Both the position numbers and the translations under genes were made by a program. 38,061 nt of DNA from JABFRJ01 sp033812735 (lineage in GTDB: Bacteria; Pseudomonadota; Alphaproteobacteria; Rhizobiales; Hyphomicrobiaceae): the NCBI GenBank assembly GCA_033812735.1, contig JAPXTA010000035.1, forward strand, positions 1-38,061. Reading direction: 5' to 3'. The stretch's first letter is position 1. Each line of letters starts with the position of its first letter. Positions 17,802 through 26,169 of this stretch are shown piece after piece. The notes under the pieces were generated by a model. It made no database searches. It had not been told where the DNA came from and was given only the letters and a program-made list of their open reading frames with translations.

Positions 17802-17916
17802 AGCGGCCTACACCACTCTGCGGCCAGCCGGATACCTCACTATTGCCTTTGACGAACGTCCTCTGCTCGATCAGTCTCAGCTGGCTGTTGATTGATTGTT
17901 TTTGAGGAGTTTTGTC

Positions 17917-18024
17917 ATGCGTATTCTCGCCGCCGCCGTCCTCGCCGGCATTCTTGCCTCCATCGCAGCAACGACCTACGCCACCGCCAAAACTTGTACG
18001 CCAGTGTCGGTCGGCCGCAAGACG
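17917..18024 (+). CDS. Small secreted protein, interrupted by a sequence gap
   Basis: ATG 17917 follows a strong ribosome site (GAGGAG at 17904-17909). The visible 36 residues are a signal peptide (MRILAAAVLAGILASIAATT) and the start of a mature part (KTCTPVSVGRKT) with one Cys. Ten N follow at 18025-18034, so the rest is unknown. Any stop must lie in the gap or just after it, since the convergent TonB-like gene ends at 18057. Confidence 0.55.
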
Positions 18025-18034
18025 NNNNNNNNNN
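18025..18034. other. Sequence gap (10 N)
   Basis: A run of exactly ten N, as used to join contigs. Its true size is unknown, and the small secreted gene on its left is broken by it. Confidence 0.95.
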
Positions 18035-18056
18035 GTGCAAGTGACCCAACAGGGGT

Positions 18057-18914
18057 TCAGCGAAAGCGAAAGGCTATGGCGTAGGTGAGCTGCGCGCCGG
18101 TCATCCCGGTGGGCGGCGTATCGAACCTCGCACGCGCAACCGTCTCGGTCGCCAGACGGTCGAGCTTCGACTTGCCGGTCGAGGCAGCAATGCGAACGTC
18201 GTCGACGGTGCCGGCCATGCCGATCCGGAACACCACCTTCGCCGTCCCGGTCTCGCCGACGCCCTTCGGCTTCAGCCTGGCAAGCGTGACCGCAACGCTG
18301 CGATTGTACGCGTCGATCTCGCCGGGTGATGCCGCAATCGCTGCACTGACGTCCTCGCGGGACGGCTCGCTCGCCAAAATCGGCGCGCCGCCAGCACGCG
18401 CAGCCGCGCCGTCGCCAGCCGGTGACGGCGCCTGTTCGGCAGGTGCTTCCGCCGCTTCGCGGCGCGGCAAAGCGGCCGCGCCGTCTAACGCCGCGGGGAG
18501 CTGCAGCGCGGCTGGCGGCTCAACCTCAACGGTTTCAAGCTTGGCAGGACGGTCGCCTTGTGGCGCGGCAACCGCGCCCACTTCGGCATCGGGCAGCGTC
18601 GTCAAGCCGGGCGTCTCGCCCACATTGAGCCCCCCCGACACGATGGGTGCGGCGCCGGTCCTCTCGGCCTCGAGGGCCTCACCGGGAACAATGGAAATCT
18701 CGATCACGTCGGCATCGCGCCCGCCGCCACCGGCTGTCGCATCGAAAACGGCGACCGCCGCCGCCAACACAACGGCATGCAGCGCCATCGCGCCAGCCAC
18801 TGCCCCAGCCAGCCGGACAGGCTGACGTTGCGCGCGAGGGCGATTGCCCACCGCAGGCACCACGAGGGTTAACCCGGCAGGTAAAAGTTTCGGTCCTGTC
18901 TCGCGCTGCACCAT
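18057..18914 (-). CDS. TonB-family C-terminal domain protein
   Basis: The ~285-residue protein has an N-terminal cytoplasmic stretch, one membrane span (LAGAVAGAMALHAVVLAAAV, ~29-48), a long Ala/Pro/Glu-rich periplasmic linker, and a TonB C-terminal domain (GTAKVVFRIGMAGTVDDVRI, then KLDRLATETVARARFDTPP). TonB passes energy from the inner membrane to outer-membrane receptors. No exbB or exbD is nearby, so it may be an accessory TonB. ATG 18914 is preceded by GGGAGA; the open frame upstream to 19097 runs into sfsA and is not used. Confidence 0.82.
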   Translation of the reverse strand: MVQRETGPKLLPAGLTLVVPAVGNRPRAQRQPVRLAGAVAGAMALHAVVLAAAVAVFDATAGGGGRDADVIEISIVPGEALEAERTGAAPIVSGGLNVGETPGLTTLPDAEVGAVAAPQGDRPAKLETVEVEPPAALQLPAALDGAAALPRREAAEAPAEQAPSPAGDGAAARAGGAPILASEPSREDVSAAIAASPGEIDAYNRSVAVTLARLKPKGVGETGTAKVVFRIGMAGTVDDVRIAASTGKSKLDRLATETVARARFDTPPTGMTGAQLTYAIAFRFR

Positions 18915-18969
18915 CGTCTCCCATCTACTAGGGACCGGCGCAGGACGCAATTCAGCCGATCGGCGGCGC

Positions 18970-19683
18970 TCAGCCCACGATGGGGATGGCCTTTTCCACC
19001 ACGATTTCACCGGGCGAGAGCTTGCAGCGCAGCGCGACCGCTTCGACGCCCGCCGCGACGGCTTTATCGAACGCCGCCCCATAGGCCGGATCGACATCGC
19101 GGGCCAGCGACAGCTTCGTCACATCCGCCCTTTGCACCAGGAAGACCATCATGGCGCGATGCCCCTCCGCCACCATCGCCGCAAGCTCGGCCAGATGCTT
19201 GGTGCCGCGCTCGGTCTTGCTGTCGGGGAATTCCGCCAGCCCTGCCTTGCGCGACAAGTGGACGTTCTTGACCTCAACATACGCCCGGCCCCGGTTCGGA
19301 CATTCGAGCAGGATGTCGATGCGGCTGTTGACCCCGTATTTCTGCTCGCGCTTCAAGACAGGGTACGCGGCGCAATCGAGCAACTTTCCGGCTCGAATCG
19401 CCTCTTCGACCAGCTTGTTGGGGTGGCCGGTGTTGATACCGACGAGCTTTGGACCCTTACCGAGATCAGCTTCCACAAGCTCCCAGGTATGCTTGTACTT
19501 GCGGGTCGGGCTGTCTGACACGGAGACCCACACACGCGAGCCTGGCGCCACCAGCCCCATCATCGACCCCGTGTTCGGGCAGGTCGCGGTAATGGCCCCG
19601 CCCTCGTCGAGTACGATGTCGGCTAGAAAGCGCTTGTAGCGCTGCACGAGGCGTCCAGGCTGAAATGGCTGTTCAAACTTCAT
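18970..19683 (-). CDS. sfsA: SfsA family DNA/RNA nuclease-like protein
   Basis: The 237-residue product matches SfsA along its length: FLADIVLDEG near the start, ATCPNTGSMMGL, PTRKYKHTWELVEAD, GINTGHPNKLVEEAI, KREQKYGVNSRIDILLE, AYVEVKNVHL, FPDSKTERGTKHL and the C-terminal DVDPAYGAAFDKAVAAGVE. SfsA was named for sugar fermentation stimulation in E. coli, and its fold resembles restriction-type nucleases (the E...VEVK pattern is seen here). ATG 19683 fits the family start; the open frame upstream is intergenic. It diverges from the CinA-like gene. Confidence 0.93.
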   Translation of the reverse strand: MKFEQPFQPGRLVQRYKRFLADIVLDEGGAITATCPNTGSMMGLVAPGSRVWVSVSDSPTRKYKHTWELVEADLGKGPKLVGINTGHPNKLVEEAIRAGKLLDCAAYPVLKREQKYGVNSRIDILLECPNRGRAYVEVKNVHLSRKAGLAEFPDSKTERGTKHLAELAAMVAEGHRAMMVFLVQRADVTKLSLARDVDPAYGAAFDKAVAAGVEAVALRCKLSPGEIVVEKAIPIVG

Positions 19684-19809
19684 GGCACCCCTTGCCGCCC
19701 GAACGGTTGCCCCGACTGTTGACTGTCGGGGGCGCACTCTGCACAACGGCTCACGCACGGGCAAGCGACGCCCGTCTGTCGCACTGGATAACCCAAAAGG
19801 ATCGTCTCG

Positions 19810-20553
19810 ATGTCCGAGCCCATCGTCACCGCCGCGTTGCTCATCATCGGCGACGAAATCCTGTCCGGCCGGACCAAGGACAAGAACATCGGCTATATCG
19901 CCGACCACTGCACTGCCATCGGCATCCAGCTGAAAGAGGTCCGGGTCGTACCAGACGACGAGGCCGAGATCGTCGCTGCGGTGAACACGCTGCGCAAGAA
20001 GTTCACCTACCTCTTCACCACAGGCGGAATCGGCCCGACGCATGACGACATCACGGCCGACTGCGTGGCCAAGGCCTTCGGTGTTGCGATCGATGTCGAT
20101 CCACGCGCCCTCGCGATCATGAAGCCGTACTACGAAAAGCGCGGTGTCGAACTCACACCCGCTCGCCTCCGCATGGCCCGCCTGCCGGCCGGATCAGAAC
20201 TCGTCGAAAACAAAATCTCCATTGCTCCAGGCTTCAAGATGGAGAACGTCATCGTCATGGCCGGCATTCCGAACATCATGCAGGTCATGCTCGACGCCGT
20301 CACGCCCCAGCTTAAGACCGGCCGCAAGATGCTGTCCGAGACCATCGAAATGCTGCGCCCTGAGGGCGAGATTGCAGACATGTTTGGCACGCACCAGAAA
20401 GAGCACCCCGAGGTGTCGATGGGCAGCTACCCCTTCGTTCGTGACCAAAAGACGTTCGGCACGCATCTCGTGCTTCGATCGACCGATCCCGACAAGCTTG
20501 CCGCCGCGCTCGCCGAACTGAAGGCGAAGCTCACGGCAAAAGGCATGATCTGA
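19810..20553 (+). CDS. CinA/MoaB-type molybdopterin-binding domain protein
   Basis: The 247-residue cytoplasmic protein carries the MoaB/Mog-like domain of CinA proteins: ALLIIGDEILSGRTKDKN, then IAAVNTL-type helix and the diagnostic TTGGIGPTHDDITADCVAK. The second half has GSELVENKISIAPGFKMENV and MAGIPNIMQVML, as in short CinA-like proteins lacking the nicotinamide-nucleotide amidase domain. Exact substrate is unknown; annotations vary between competence/damage-inducible protein A and molybdopterin-binding protein. AAGGA lies 8 nt before the ATG. Confidence 0.85.
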   Translation: MSEPIVTAALLIIGDEILSGRTKDKNIGYIADHCTAIGIQLKEVRVVPDDEAEIVAAVNTLRKKFTYLFTTGGIGPTHDDITADCVAKAFGVAIDVDPRALAIMKPYYEKRGVELTPARLRMARLPAGSELVENKISIAPGFKMENVIVMAGIPNIMQVMLDAVTPQLKTGRKMLSETIEMLRPEGEIADMFGTHQKEHPEVSMGSYPFVRDQKTFGTHLVLRSTDPDKLAAALAELKAKLTAKGMI

Positions 20554-20572
20554 CTGGAATTACCCAGCGAGG

Positions 20573-21418
20573 TCACCGAATGCCGGCGCGCATGAAACTC
20601 TGCACGAACTGGCGCTGAAACAGCAGGAACCCGACGAGCAACGGGCCTGACGTCATCAGCGTCGCAGCGCAGATGACCGACCAGTCTATGCCCTGATCCG
20701 CCGACGAAAAAACTTGTAGTCCGACCGTTAGCGGGCGCGACTCCACCGAACTGGTGACGATCAACGGCCACAAGAAATTGTTCCAGTGGAAGCTGACCGA
20801 CACGAGCCCAAACGCGAGATATGTCGGCCGGCCGAGCGGTACATAAACGCGCCACAGCGTCTGCAATGGCCCCGCACCCTCGACGCGCGCGGCATCGTCC
20901 AATTCGCGCGGCACCTGTTTGAACGTCTGACGCAACAGAAAAATGCCGAACGCCGACGCCACATAGGGTAGTGCGATCGCCGGTATCGAATCCAGCATGC
21001 CAATCTGCGACAGCGTCCGATAATTCTCGACGATCAACACATCGGGCATGATCATCAACTGGGCCAACACCAGCGCAAAAGCGATCCCACTACCCGGGAA
21101 CGAGTAGCGCGCAAACGCGTACGCGGCGAGCGTCGCGAGCACGAGCTGACACGACAAGACCAATGTCACCAGGATGAATGTGTTGAGAAAATAACGCGCA
21201 AAAGGTGCCGCGATCCAGGCCCGCGCGAAGTTGTCGAGCGTAAGCGGTGCAGTCAGCAACAGCCGCGTCGAAAATTCGGGCGGGTGAAACGCCGCCCACA
21301 CCGCGTAGAGCAGCGGCAGTATCCACAAAAAGGCAAGCAGCCACGCCGCCGCTGTTTCGAGCCCGAGCGCAAACCCGCGCGGCTGATAAGGGTCGGCACG
21401 TTCCGTCACACCGGCCAT
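20573..21418 (-). CDS. ugpE: Carbohydrate/glycerol-3-phosphate ABC permease, UgpE/MalG type
   Basis: The 281-residue inner-membrane protein has six predicted spans, the first being AAAWLLAFLWILPLLYAVWA. The EAA loop is ELDDAARVEGAGPLQTLWRV, followed by VPLGRPTYLAFGL. This is the MalG/UgpE half of a CUT1 sugar importer. It is the last gene of the ugp-like cluster, 6 bp after ugpA. Substrate class is inferred from the neighbours, and glycerol-3-phosphate is not proved. Confidence 0.88.
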   Translation of the reverse strand: MAGVTERADPYQPRGFALGLETAAAWLLAFLWILPLLYAVWAAFHPPEFSTRLLLTAPLTLDNFARAWIAAPFARYFLNTFILVTLVLSCQLVLATLAAYAFARYSFPGSGIAFALVLAQLMIMPDVLIVENYRTLSQIGMLDSIPAIALPYVASAFGIFLLRQTFKQVPRELDDAARVEGAGPLQTLWRVYVPLGRPTYLAFGLVSVSFHWNNFLWPLIVTSSVESRPLTVGLQVFSSADQGIDWSVICAATLMTSGPLLVGFLLFQRQFVQSFMRAGIR

Positions 21419-21424
21419 AAGCCC

Positions 21425-22303
21425 TCACCGATAATGAATGCGCCGCTCGAGGACGCCGTATTGAATGAAGGCAAGCAAGGCGAGCGCACCAAGCAACACC
21501 ACCGTCAGCGCCGCCGCGTAGCCCGTGTCCCAGAAGCTGAAGCCGACGGTATAGATATGGAACAGCAGCAATGACGTCGCATTATCTGGCCCGCCACGAG
21601 TCATGACGACGATATGATCGACCATGCGGAACGCGTTGATCACGGCATTAACGAGCACGAACAGCGTCGTCGGCATCAATAGCGGCAGCTGAACGCGCCG
21701 GAAATACTGCCAGCGAGACGCCCCTTCGAGCGCGGCTGCCTCAGCAAGATGCGGCGCAATCGCTTGCAGCGCCGCCAGATAGAAAATCATGAAGAAGCCG
21801 GCTTCCTTCCACACCGCGACAATCGTTACCGACAGGAGGGCCGTGTCGCGGGAGCCGAGCCAATTGACGGGCGACAGGCCGAACGCACCGCGCACTTGCT
21901 CGAGCAGACCGTATTGCGGCGTAAAAAAGAACAGCCAAATGTTGGCAACCGCGATCATCGGCAGGATCGTTGGCGTGAAGAACGCCATGCGCACCAGTGT
22001 GCGTCCCTTGAGCTTGTCGTTGACCCATACCGCCATCAGCATGGCGAGCGCGATCGAGACCGGGATCGTCCCGAGCGCGAACCAAAGATTGTTCGTGATC
22101 GATTGCCAAAACACGGGATCGCCGACCATCTGCTCGTAGTTCTCGAGCCCGACGAACCGGGAGGGGCGGCGCGCCTTCGGTGTCGAGTAGAACGAGTGCC
22201 AGATCGTGGCGACGGCAGGCCAATGCGTGAAGACCGCAAGCAGTGTCATCGCCGGCAGCAGCAACAGCCAGCCGTGGATAGCGGCCGTGCGAGAAGTAAT
22301 CAC
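21425..22303 (-). CDS. ugpA: Carbohydrate/glycerol-3-phosphate ABC permease, UgpA/MalF type
   Basis: This is the first permease of the CUT1 importer, with six spans (HGWLLLLPAMTLLAVFTHWP is the first) and an EAA loop in HLAEAAALEGASRWQYFRRV. I chose GTG 22303 because AGGGGA lies upstream and it gives a ~292-residue UgpA-like protein whose first span begins ~10 residues in. An ATG at 22363 would add 20 residues (MINVRPSAGRRQVPFQGIDR) and lacks a clear ribosome site. It overlaps nothing and is followed by ugpE 6 bp later. Confidence 0.87.
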   Translation of the reverse strand: MITSRTAAIHGWLLLLPAMTLLAVFTHWPAVATIWHSFYSTPKARRPSRFVGLENYEQMVGDPVFWQSITNNLWFALGTIPVSIALAMLMAVWVNDKLKGRTLVRMAFFTPTILPMIAVANIWLFFFTPQYGLLEQVRGAFGLSPVNWLGSRDTALLSVTIVAVWKEAGFFMIFYLAALQAIAPHLAEAAALEGASRWQYFRRVQLPLLMPTTLFVLVNAVINAFRMVDHIVVMTRGGPDNATSLLLFHIYTVGFSFWDTGYAAALTVVLLGALALLAFIQYGVLERRIHYR

Positions 22304-22437
22304 GCGGTCAATCCCCTGAAACGGCACTTGCCGGCGCCCGGCAGACGGCCGGACGTTGATCATACAAGGGAGACTACGCGATCCTACACCCTGTCAACTC
22401 CCGTCGCTCATGACGGCAACGGAGTGTTGCGAAGTCG

Positions 22438-22878
22438 TCAGGCTGCGGGTTCGAGCTTTTGTGTCTTTGGCTCCGCGGCTTTGATCCACGGACGCTTGCC
22501 GAGCGCAACCGCAGCAAAGCGGCGCTTGGCTTCGAGGACTTTGAGGCGCTGATGATAGGACAGGTTGATCTGCACATTCACGCCGGCCAGCCGGTCGATG
22601 GTGTAGCCGTCGACAGCGCCGAACGACTGCATGACGGCAAGGGTCTTCCGCGTCTCTTCCGGATTGAGTTGCACCAATGACTCGAGCTCGCCGAGGCTCA
22701 GGTTGTATGTCGACGAGGCTCCCATATAGCGCACGAGATGCTGCGACAGCTTCATCGTCTCGCGGGTTGCCCACGGCGCATGATACTGCTCCTCCAACCA
22801 CACCTCGAACGCGAGTGGCAGGTCATCTCGTTCAATTCCCTCGATGGAGCTGAACCGGGCGCGGCGTTTATCGCTCAT
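22438..22878 (-). CDS. Unknown protein with possible winged-helix fold, inside the ugp cluster
   Basis: The 146-residue protein is not recognised. Residues ~42-105 read like a helix-turn-helix with wing: MKLSQHLVRYM, then LSLGELESLVQLNPEETRKT, then LAVMQSFGAVDGYTIDRLAG. This would make it a small DNA-binding protein. The C-terminus is basic (YHQRLKVLEAKRRF). It lies between ugpB and ugpA on the same strand, with an AT-rich leader (22879-22965) that could hold its own promoter. A role in controlling the transporter is inferred from position only. Confidence 0.6.
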   Translation of the reverse strand: MSDKRRARFSSIEGIERDDLPLAFEVWLEEQYHAPWATRETMKLSQHLVRYMGASSTYNLSLGELESLVQLNPEETRKTLAVMQSFGAVDGYTIDRLAGVNVQINLSYHQRLKVLEAKRRFAAVALGKRPWIKAAEPKTQKLEPAA

Positions 22879-22965
22879 GGCATTAAAACCGTTTCTTCTT
22901 GGTGCCCGAATGATGCCAAGAGAAACTTAACAAGTGCCGTCACCTATTCCGTAAAAAGCATTAAA

Positions 22966-22975
22966 NNNNNNNNNN
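22966..22975. other. Sequence gap (10 N)
   Basis: A run of exactly ten N between the unknown small gene and the palindrome after ugpB. The strong hairpin next to it may be why assembly broke here. Additional sequence may be missing. Confidence 0.95.
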
Positions 22976-22982
22976 GGCAACA

Positions 22983-23012
22983 GATCGCCGCGACAGCGCT
23001 GTCGCGGCGATC
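22983..23012 (-). terminator. Perfect 30-bp palindrome, probable terminator or attenuator after ugpB
   Basis: Arms GATCGCCGCGACAG and CTGTCGCGGCGATC surround a CG centre, giving a perfect inverted repeat of 30 bp that begins 33 bp after the ugpB stop. On the minus strand it is followed by TGTTGCC before the gap, so the T-run is weak. It may lower permease expression relative to the binding protein, or protect the ugpB mRNA 3' end. Confidence 0.6.
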
Positions 23013-23044
23013 CCTGTGCATCCGGTCTCAGCGACCAGATCCTA

Positions 23045-24343
23045 TCAACCCTTGCGGAACGGCTTCAGGATGCGTTCGGCCTCGGCTTGCGCGTCTTTCA
23101 TAGCCTGGTTCGCCGGCTTGGTGCCCGTCAGCGCCGCCTGCAAGCCGTCGTTAAACGCCTTCGTCACACGCTGGTTCTCATGTGTCGAAAGCTCGGCGAC
23201 CGCGTGCGGCAGCTGATCGCGCGCAACCAGCGCCTGCGGGAAGTCGGCGGTGTACATTTTGAGCGCCGCCGTTTCGAAGCTATCCGGACGCACTGCCACG
23301 TAGCCAGTATCGACGCACCACTGCGCCGCCCGTTCCGCGCTCGTGATCCACTGCGCAAACATGAACGCGATCTGCTGCTGCTCCTTCGACGCCTTCGACG
23401 AAATGTAGAAGTTACCGCCGCCGGTCGGGCTGCCGCGCCGCTTGCCGGCCGGAAGCATGCCGACCCCGAACGGGAACTTGGCATTGGTGCGGACGTTCGT
23501 CAGGTTGCCTGTCGTCGTCCACATCATCGCACACTTCTTCTCGAAGAAGTCCTTCGGCGTCGTACCCCACTCGACGATGCCTGTCGGATGCACTTTGTGC
23601 GTCTTGGCGAGATCGATCCAGTATTGCAGCGCCTCGACGACAGCCGGGTCGTCGAAGTTGGTCTTGTCTCCGGCCGAATTCATCAGCAGCGCGCCTGCCT
23701 GCGTCGTCAGCCCCTGAAACAGCCAATACGGGAAACCCGACGACGGAATCTGGATGCCCCACTGCGTCGTGTTCCCTGATGCGTCACGCTTGGTGAGTTT
23801 CTTCGCGAACTCGATCTGCTCAGCCCACGTAGCGGGCGCCTTCTCTGGGTCGAGACCAGCTTCCTTGAACAGCTCCTTGTTCCAGTAGAGCACGACGGTC
23901 GAGCGCTGGAACGGAATGCCCCACGTCTTGCCGCCTGTCTGGCTGTTCTGCATGAACGCCGGGAAGAAACTGGCGAGCCACTTCTTGTCGGCATCCGTCT
24001 TGATAAATTCGTCGACCGGCACGATCGCGTCTTCGTCGATCAGCGTGAACATATCGGTCGACAGCAACACCGACGTGACAGGCGGGTTACCCGCCTTGTG
24101 AGCAGTCAACGCCTTGACGATCGTCTCTTGATACGAACCCGCATAGATCGGCTTCACCTTGAGGCCCGCGTTCTCCTTCTCGAACTCGGCCGCGAGACCA
24201 TCGATCAGCTTGGTGATCGGGCCGCCAACCGCGACGGGGTAGAAGAACGAGACCTCGGCGCCCTGTGCGCTGAGGATGGCGGGCGACGCGATCGTTGCGG
24301 CCGTTGCCGCCGCCGTACCCTTCAAGAATGTGCGACGCTTCAT
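23045..24343 (-). CDS. ugpB: Ugp-type ABC substrate-binding protein with Tat-like signal
   Basis: The 432-residue periplasmic binding protein of the UgpB/SBP family 1 type starts with a twin-arginine motif (KRRTFLKG) and a hydrophobic stretch ending in SPAILSAQG, so Tat export is likely. The mature part includes VSFFYPVAVGGPITKLIDGL, FEKENAGLKVKPIYAGSY and AHKAGNPPVTSVLLSTDMFT, close to UgpB. A strong ribosome site (GGAGGAGA) precedes the ATG. It lies 37 bp downstream of ugpC and is followed by a perfect palindrome. Glycerol-3-phosphate or a phosphodiester is the likely ligand by family; others are possible. Confidence 0.88.
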   Translation of the reverse strand: MKRRTFLKGTAAATAATIASPAILSAQGAEVSFFYPVAVGGPITKLIDGLAAEFEKENAGLKVKPIYAGSYQETIVKALTAHKAGNPPVTSVLLSTDMFTLIDEDAIVPVDEFIKTDADKKWLASFFPAFMQNSQTGGKTWGIPFQRSTVVLYWNKELFKEAGLDPEKAPATWAEQIEFAKKLTKRDASGNTTQWGIQIPSSGFPYWLFQGLTTQAGALLMNSAGDKTNFDDPAVVEALQYWIDLAKTHKVHPTGIVEWGTTPKDFFEKKCAMMWTTTGNLTNVRTNAKFPFGVGMLPAGKRRGSPTGGGNFYISSKASKEQQQIAFMFAQWITSAERAAQWCVDTGYVAVRPDSFETAALKMYTADFPQALVARDQLPHAVAELSTHENQRVTKAFNDGLQAALTGTKPANQAMKDAQAEAERILKPFRKG

Positions 24344-24380
24344 GTGATGTCTCCTCCTTCGATACGTTGTGGCTTATTGG

Positions 24381-25439
24381 TCAATCGATACGACGCCCAG
24401 ATGACAAATCGAACAGGTGCGACTGTGCTGCGTTCCAGGTGAGGCGCGCCTCGCTTCCCACCGCGAGCGGAACATTTCCGGAGACGCGTGCAATGATCGG
24501 AGTATCCCCCAAGCGCAGTTCGAGCAGGCTGTCGGCGCCGAGATACTCGATCGCCGCGACCCGCGCCGGCAGGCCCGACGCGTCGAACCTGATGTCTTCG
24601 GGGCGCACGCCGACCGCCACCGCGCCAGCCGATGATGCCTTGGCGGCCCGATCGCCGAGCCAGGATGCCCGCGACGCAATCGGCGCCAGCGGAATGACGT
24701 TCATCGGCGGTGTTCCGACGAACCGCGCCGTGAAAATCGTCGCTGGCCGCTCATACAGATCGCGCGGTGTTCCCGCCTGTTCGATCTTTCCTCCGTTCAT
24801 CAGCACGACTTGGTCGGCCATCGTCATGGCCTCGACCTGATCGTGCGTCACGTAAAGCATTGTCATGCCGAGGCGCTGTTGCAGTGCGCGGATTTCGCGC
24901 CGCATATCGACGCGCAGCTTCGCATCCAGGTTCGACAGCGGCTCGTCCATCAAGCAAACGGGTGTCTCCGCCACGATGGCGCGCCCGAGCGCCACGCGTT
25001 GCTGCTGCCCACCCGAGAGTTGCGACGGCTTGCGTTCGAGCAGCTTATCGAGGCCGAGGATCTCGACCGCCCGCTTCAATCGACGCTCGCGCTCGCCCGC
25101 CTCCACGCCGCGCACCCGCAAGCCGAACATGATGTTCTCGGCGACCGACAGATGAGGAAAAAGCGCATATGATTGGAACACCATCGACACACCGCGCGCG
25201 GCGGGCGGCTTCTGCGCGACATCCTCGCCGGCGATGACAATCCGGCCTGACGTCACGGGATCGAGCCCCGCGATCAGCCGCAACGTCGTCGACTTGCCGC
25301 AACCGGAAGGCCCGAGCAGTGCTGTGAGCGTCCCCTTCGCGGCGGAGAAGCTGACCCCGGCGACGGCCGCCTCCGTGCCGAACGACTTCGTGACCTCGTG
25401 AAGCTCAACCTCGGCCACTACCGTTCCCACTCCCTGCAT
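24381..25439 (-). CDS. ugpC: Ugp/MalK-type ABC ATP-binding protein
   Basis: The ~352-residue ATPase of a CUT1 sugar importer has Walker A GPSGCGKSTT, Q-loop FQSYALFPHL, signature QLSGGQQQRVALGRA, Walker B VCLMDEPLSNLD, switch YVTHDQVEAM, and a C-terminal TOBE regulatory domain (GVRPEDIRF, then LLELRLGDTPIIARV). ATG 25439 was chosen because the ABC domain begins ~8 residues later; a GTG at 25418 is also possible. The long open frame to 25718 is non-coding upstream. It leads the ugp cluster, an order (C-B-x-A-E) unlike the B-A-E-C of E. coli. Confidence 0.9.
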   Translation of the reverse strand: MQGVGTVVAEVELHEVTKSFGTEAAVAGVSFSAAKGTLTALLGPSGCGKSTTLRLIAGLDPVTSGRIVIAGEDVAQKPPAARGVSMVFQSYALFPHLSVAENIMFGLRVRGVEAGERERRLKRAVEILGLDKLLERKPSQLSGGQQQRVALGRAIVAETPVCLMDEPLSNLDAKLRVDMRREIRALQQRLGMTMLYVTHDQVEAMTMADQVVLMNGGKIEQAGTPRDLYERPATIFTARFVGTPPMNVIPLAPIASRASWLGDRAAKASSAGAVAVGVRPEDIRFDASGLPARVAAIEYLGADSLLELRLGDTPIIARVSGNVPLAVGSEARLTWNAAQSHLFDLSSGRRID

Positions 25440-25546
25440 CTGCCACCAACCGCACTTGCGAGCACGGGCGGCCAGCCTATAGTCCGCAGCCGAACCCTTG
25501 CCACACGCGCGTGCCATGTCAACGACACCGGAACTGATCTGAACAA

Positions 25547-26095
25547 ATGCCGGATGCCCCCGTTTCAATCGCCGGCCCCTGTCTGATTGCCGTTGGCGGC
25601 TTGTCGGGCACCGGAAAATCGACGTTGGCGCGGTCTCTTGCCGATCGCATACCCGGCGCCGTGCTGCTACGCAGCGATGTTGAGCGCAAACTACAATTCG
25701 GGGTTGCCGAAACCACACGCTTGGGACCTGAGGGCTATACGCCAGAGATCACGGCACGCGTCTATCGAACACTCGCCGAAAAAGCCGCAGACGCCTTGTC
25801 CAACGGATGCGTTGTCATAGTCGATGCCGTCTTTGCCCGCCCCAGCGAGCGAGACACGGTCGAGAGCGTTGCCCGCTCGCAGGCGGCCCCCTTCGTCGGC
25901 TTCTGGCTCGAGGCGCCTCAACACGTCCAGATCGCGCGTGTCGAAGCCCGCCGTGGCGACGCCTCCGACGCGACCGCAGCAATCGTTGTGCGCCAAGCCG
26001 CCTACGATCTCGGCGCAATCACCTGGCACCGAATAGATGCTGGCGCCGGGCCCAACGGCACTTTCGCTGCTGTCCTCGCCGTACTGAACCTTTGA
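25547..26095 (+). CDS. Small P-loop kinase-like ATPase
   Basis: The 182-residue cytoplasmic protein begins with Walker A AVGGLSGTGKSTLARSLAD (residues ~15-33), then LLRSDVERK, and VVIVDAVFARPSERD as the Walker B-like strand. It resembles the C-terminal kinase half of bifunctional aminoglycoside phosphotransferase-like proteins (AAA_33 type) in which the N-terminal APH half is absent. Substrate is unknown. It diverges from ugpC and ends 74 bp before livH. The ribosome site is weak. Confidence 0.72.
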   Translation: MPDAPVSIAGPCLIAVGGLSGTGKSTLARSLADRIPGAVLLRSDVERKLQFGVAETTRLGPEGYTPEITARVYRTLAEKAADALSNGCVVIVDAVFARPSERDTVESVARSQAAPFVGFWLEAPQHVQIARVEARRGDASDATAAIVVRQAAYDLGAITWHRIDAGAGPNGTFAAVLAVLNL

Positions 26096-26169
26096 TCACG
26101 CCCGTCCTTGCCAGCCCTCGCCCCCGCCGTCATAACTCGTCCCCACGGGGAAGGGACCGCCACTAGCGC

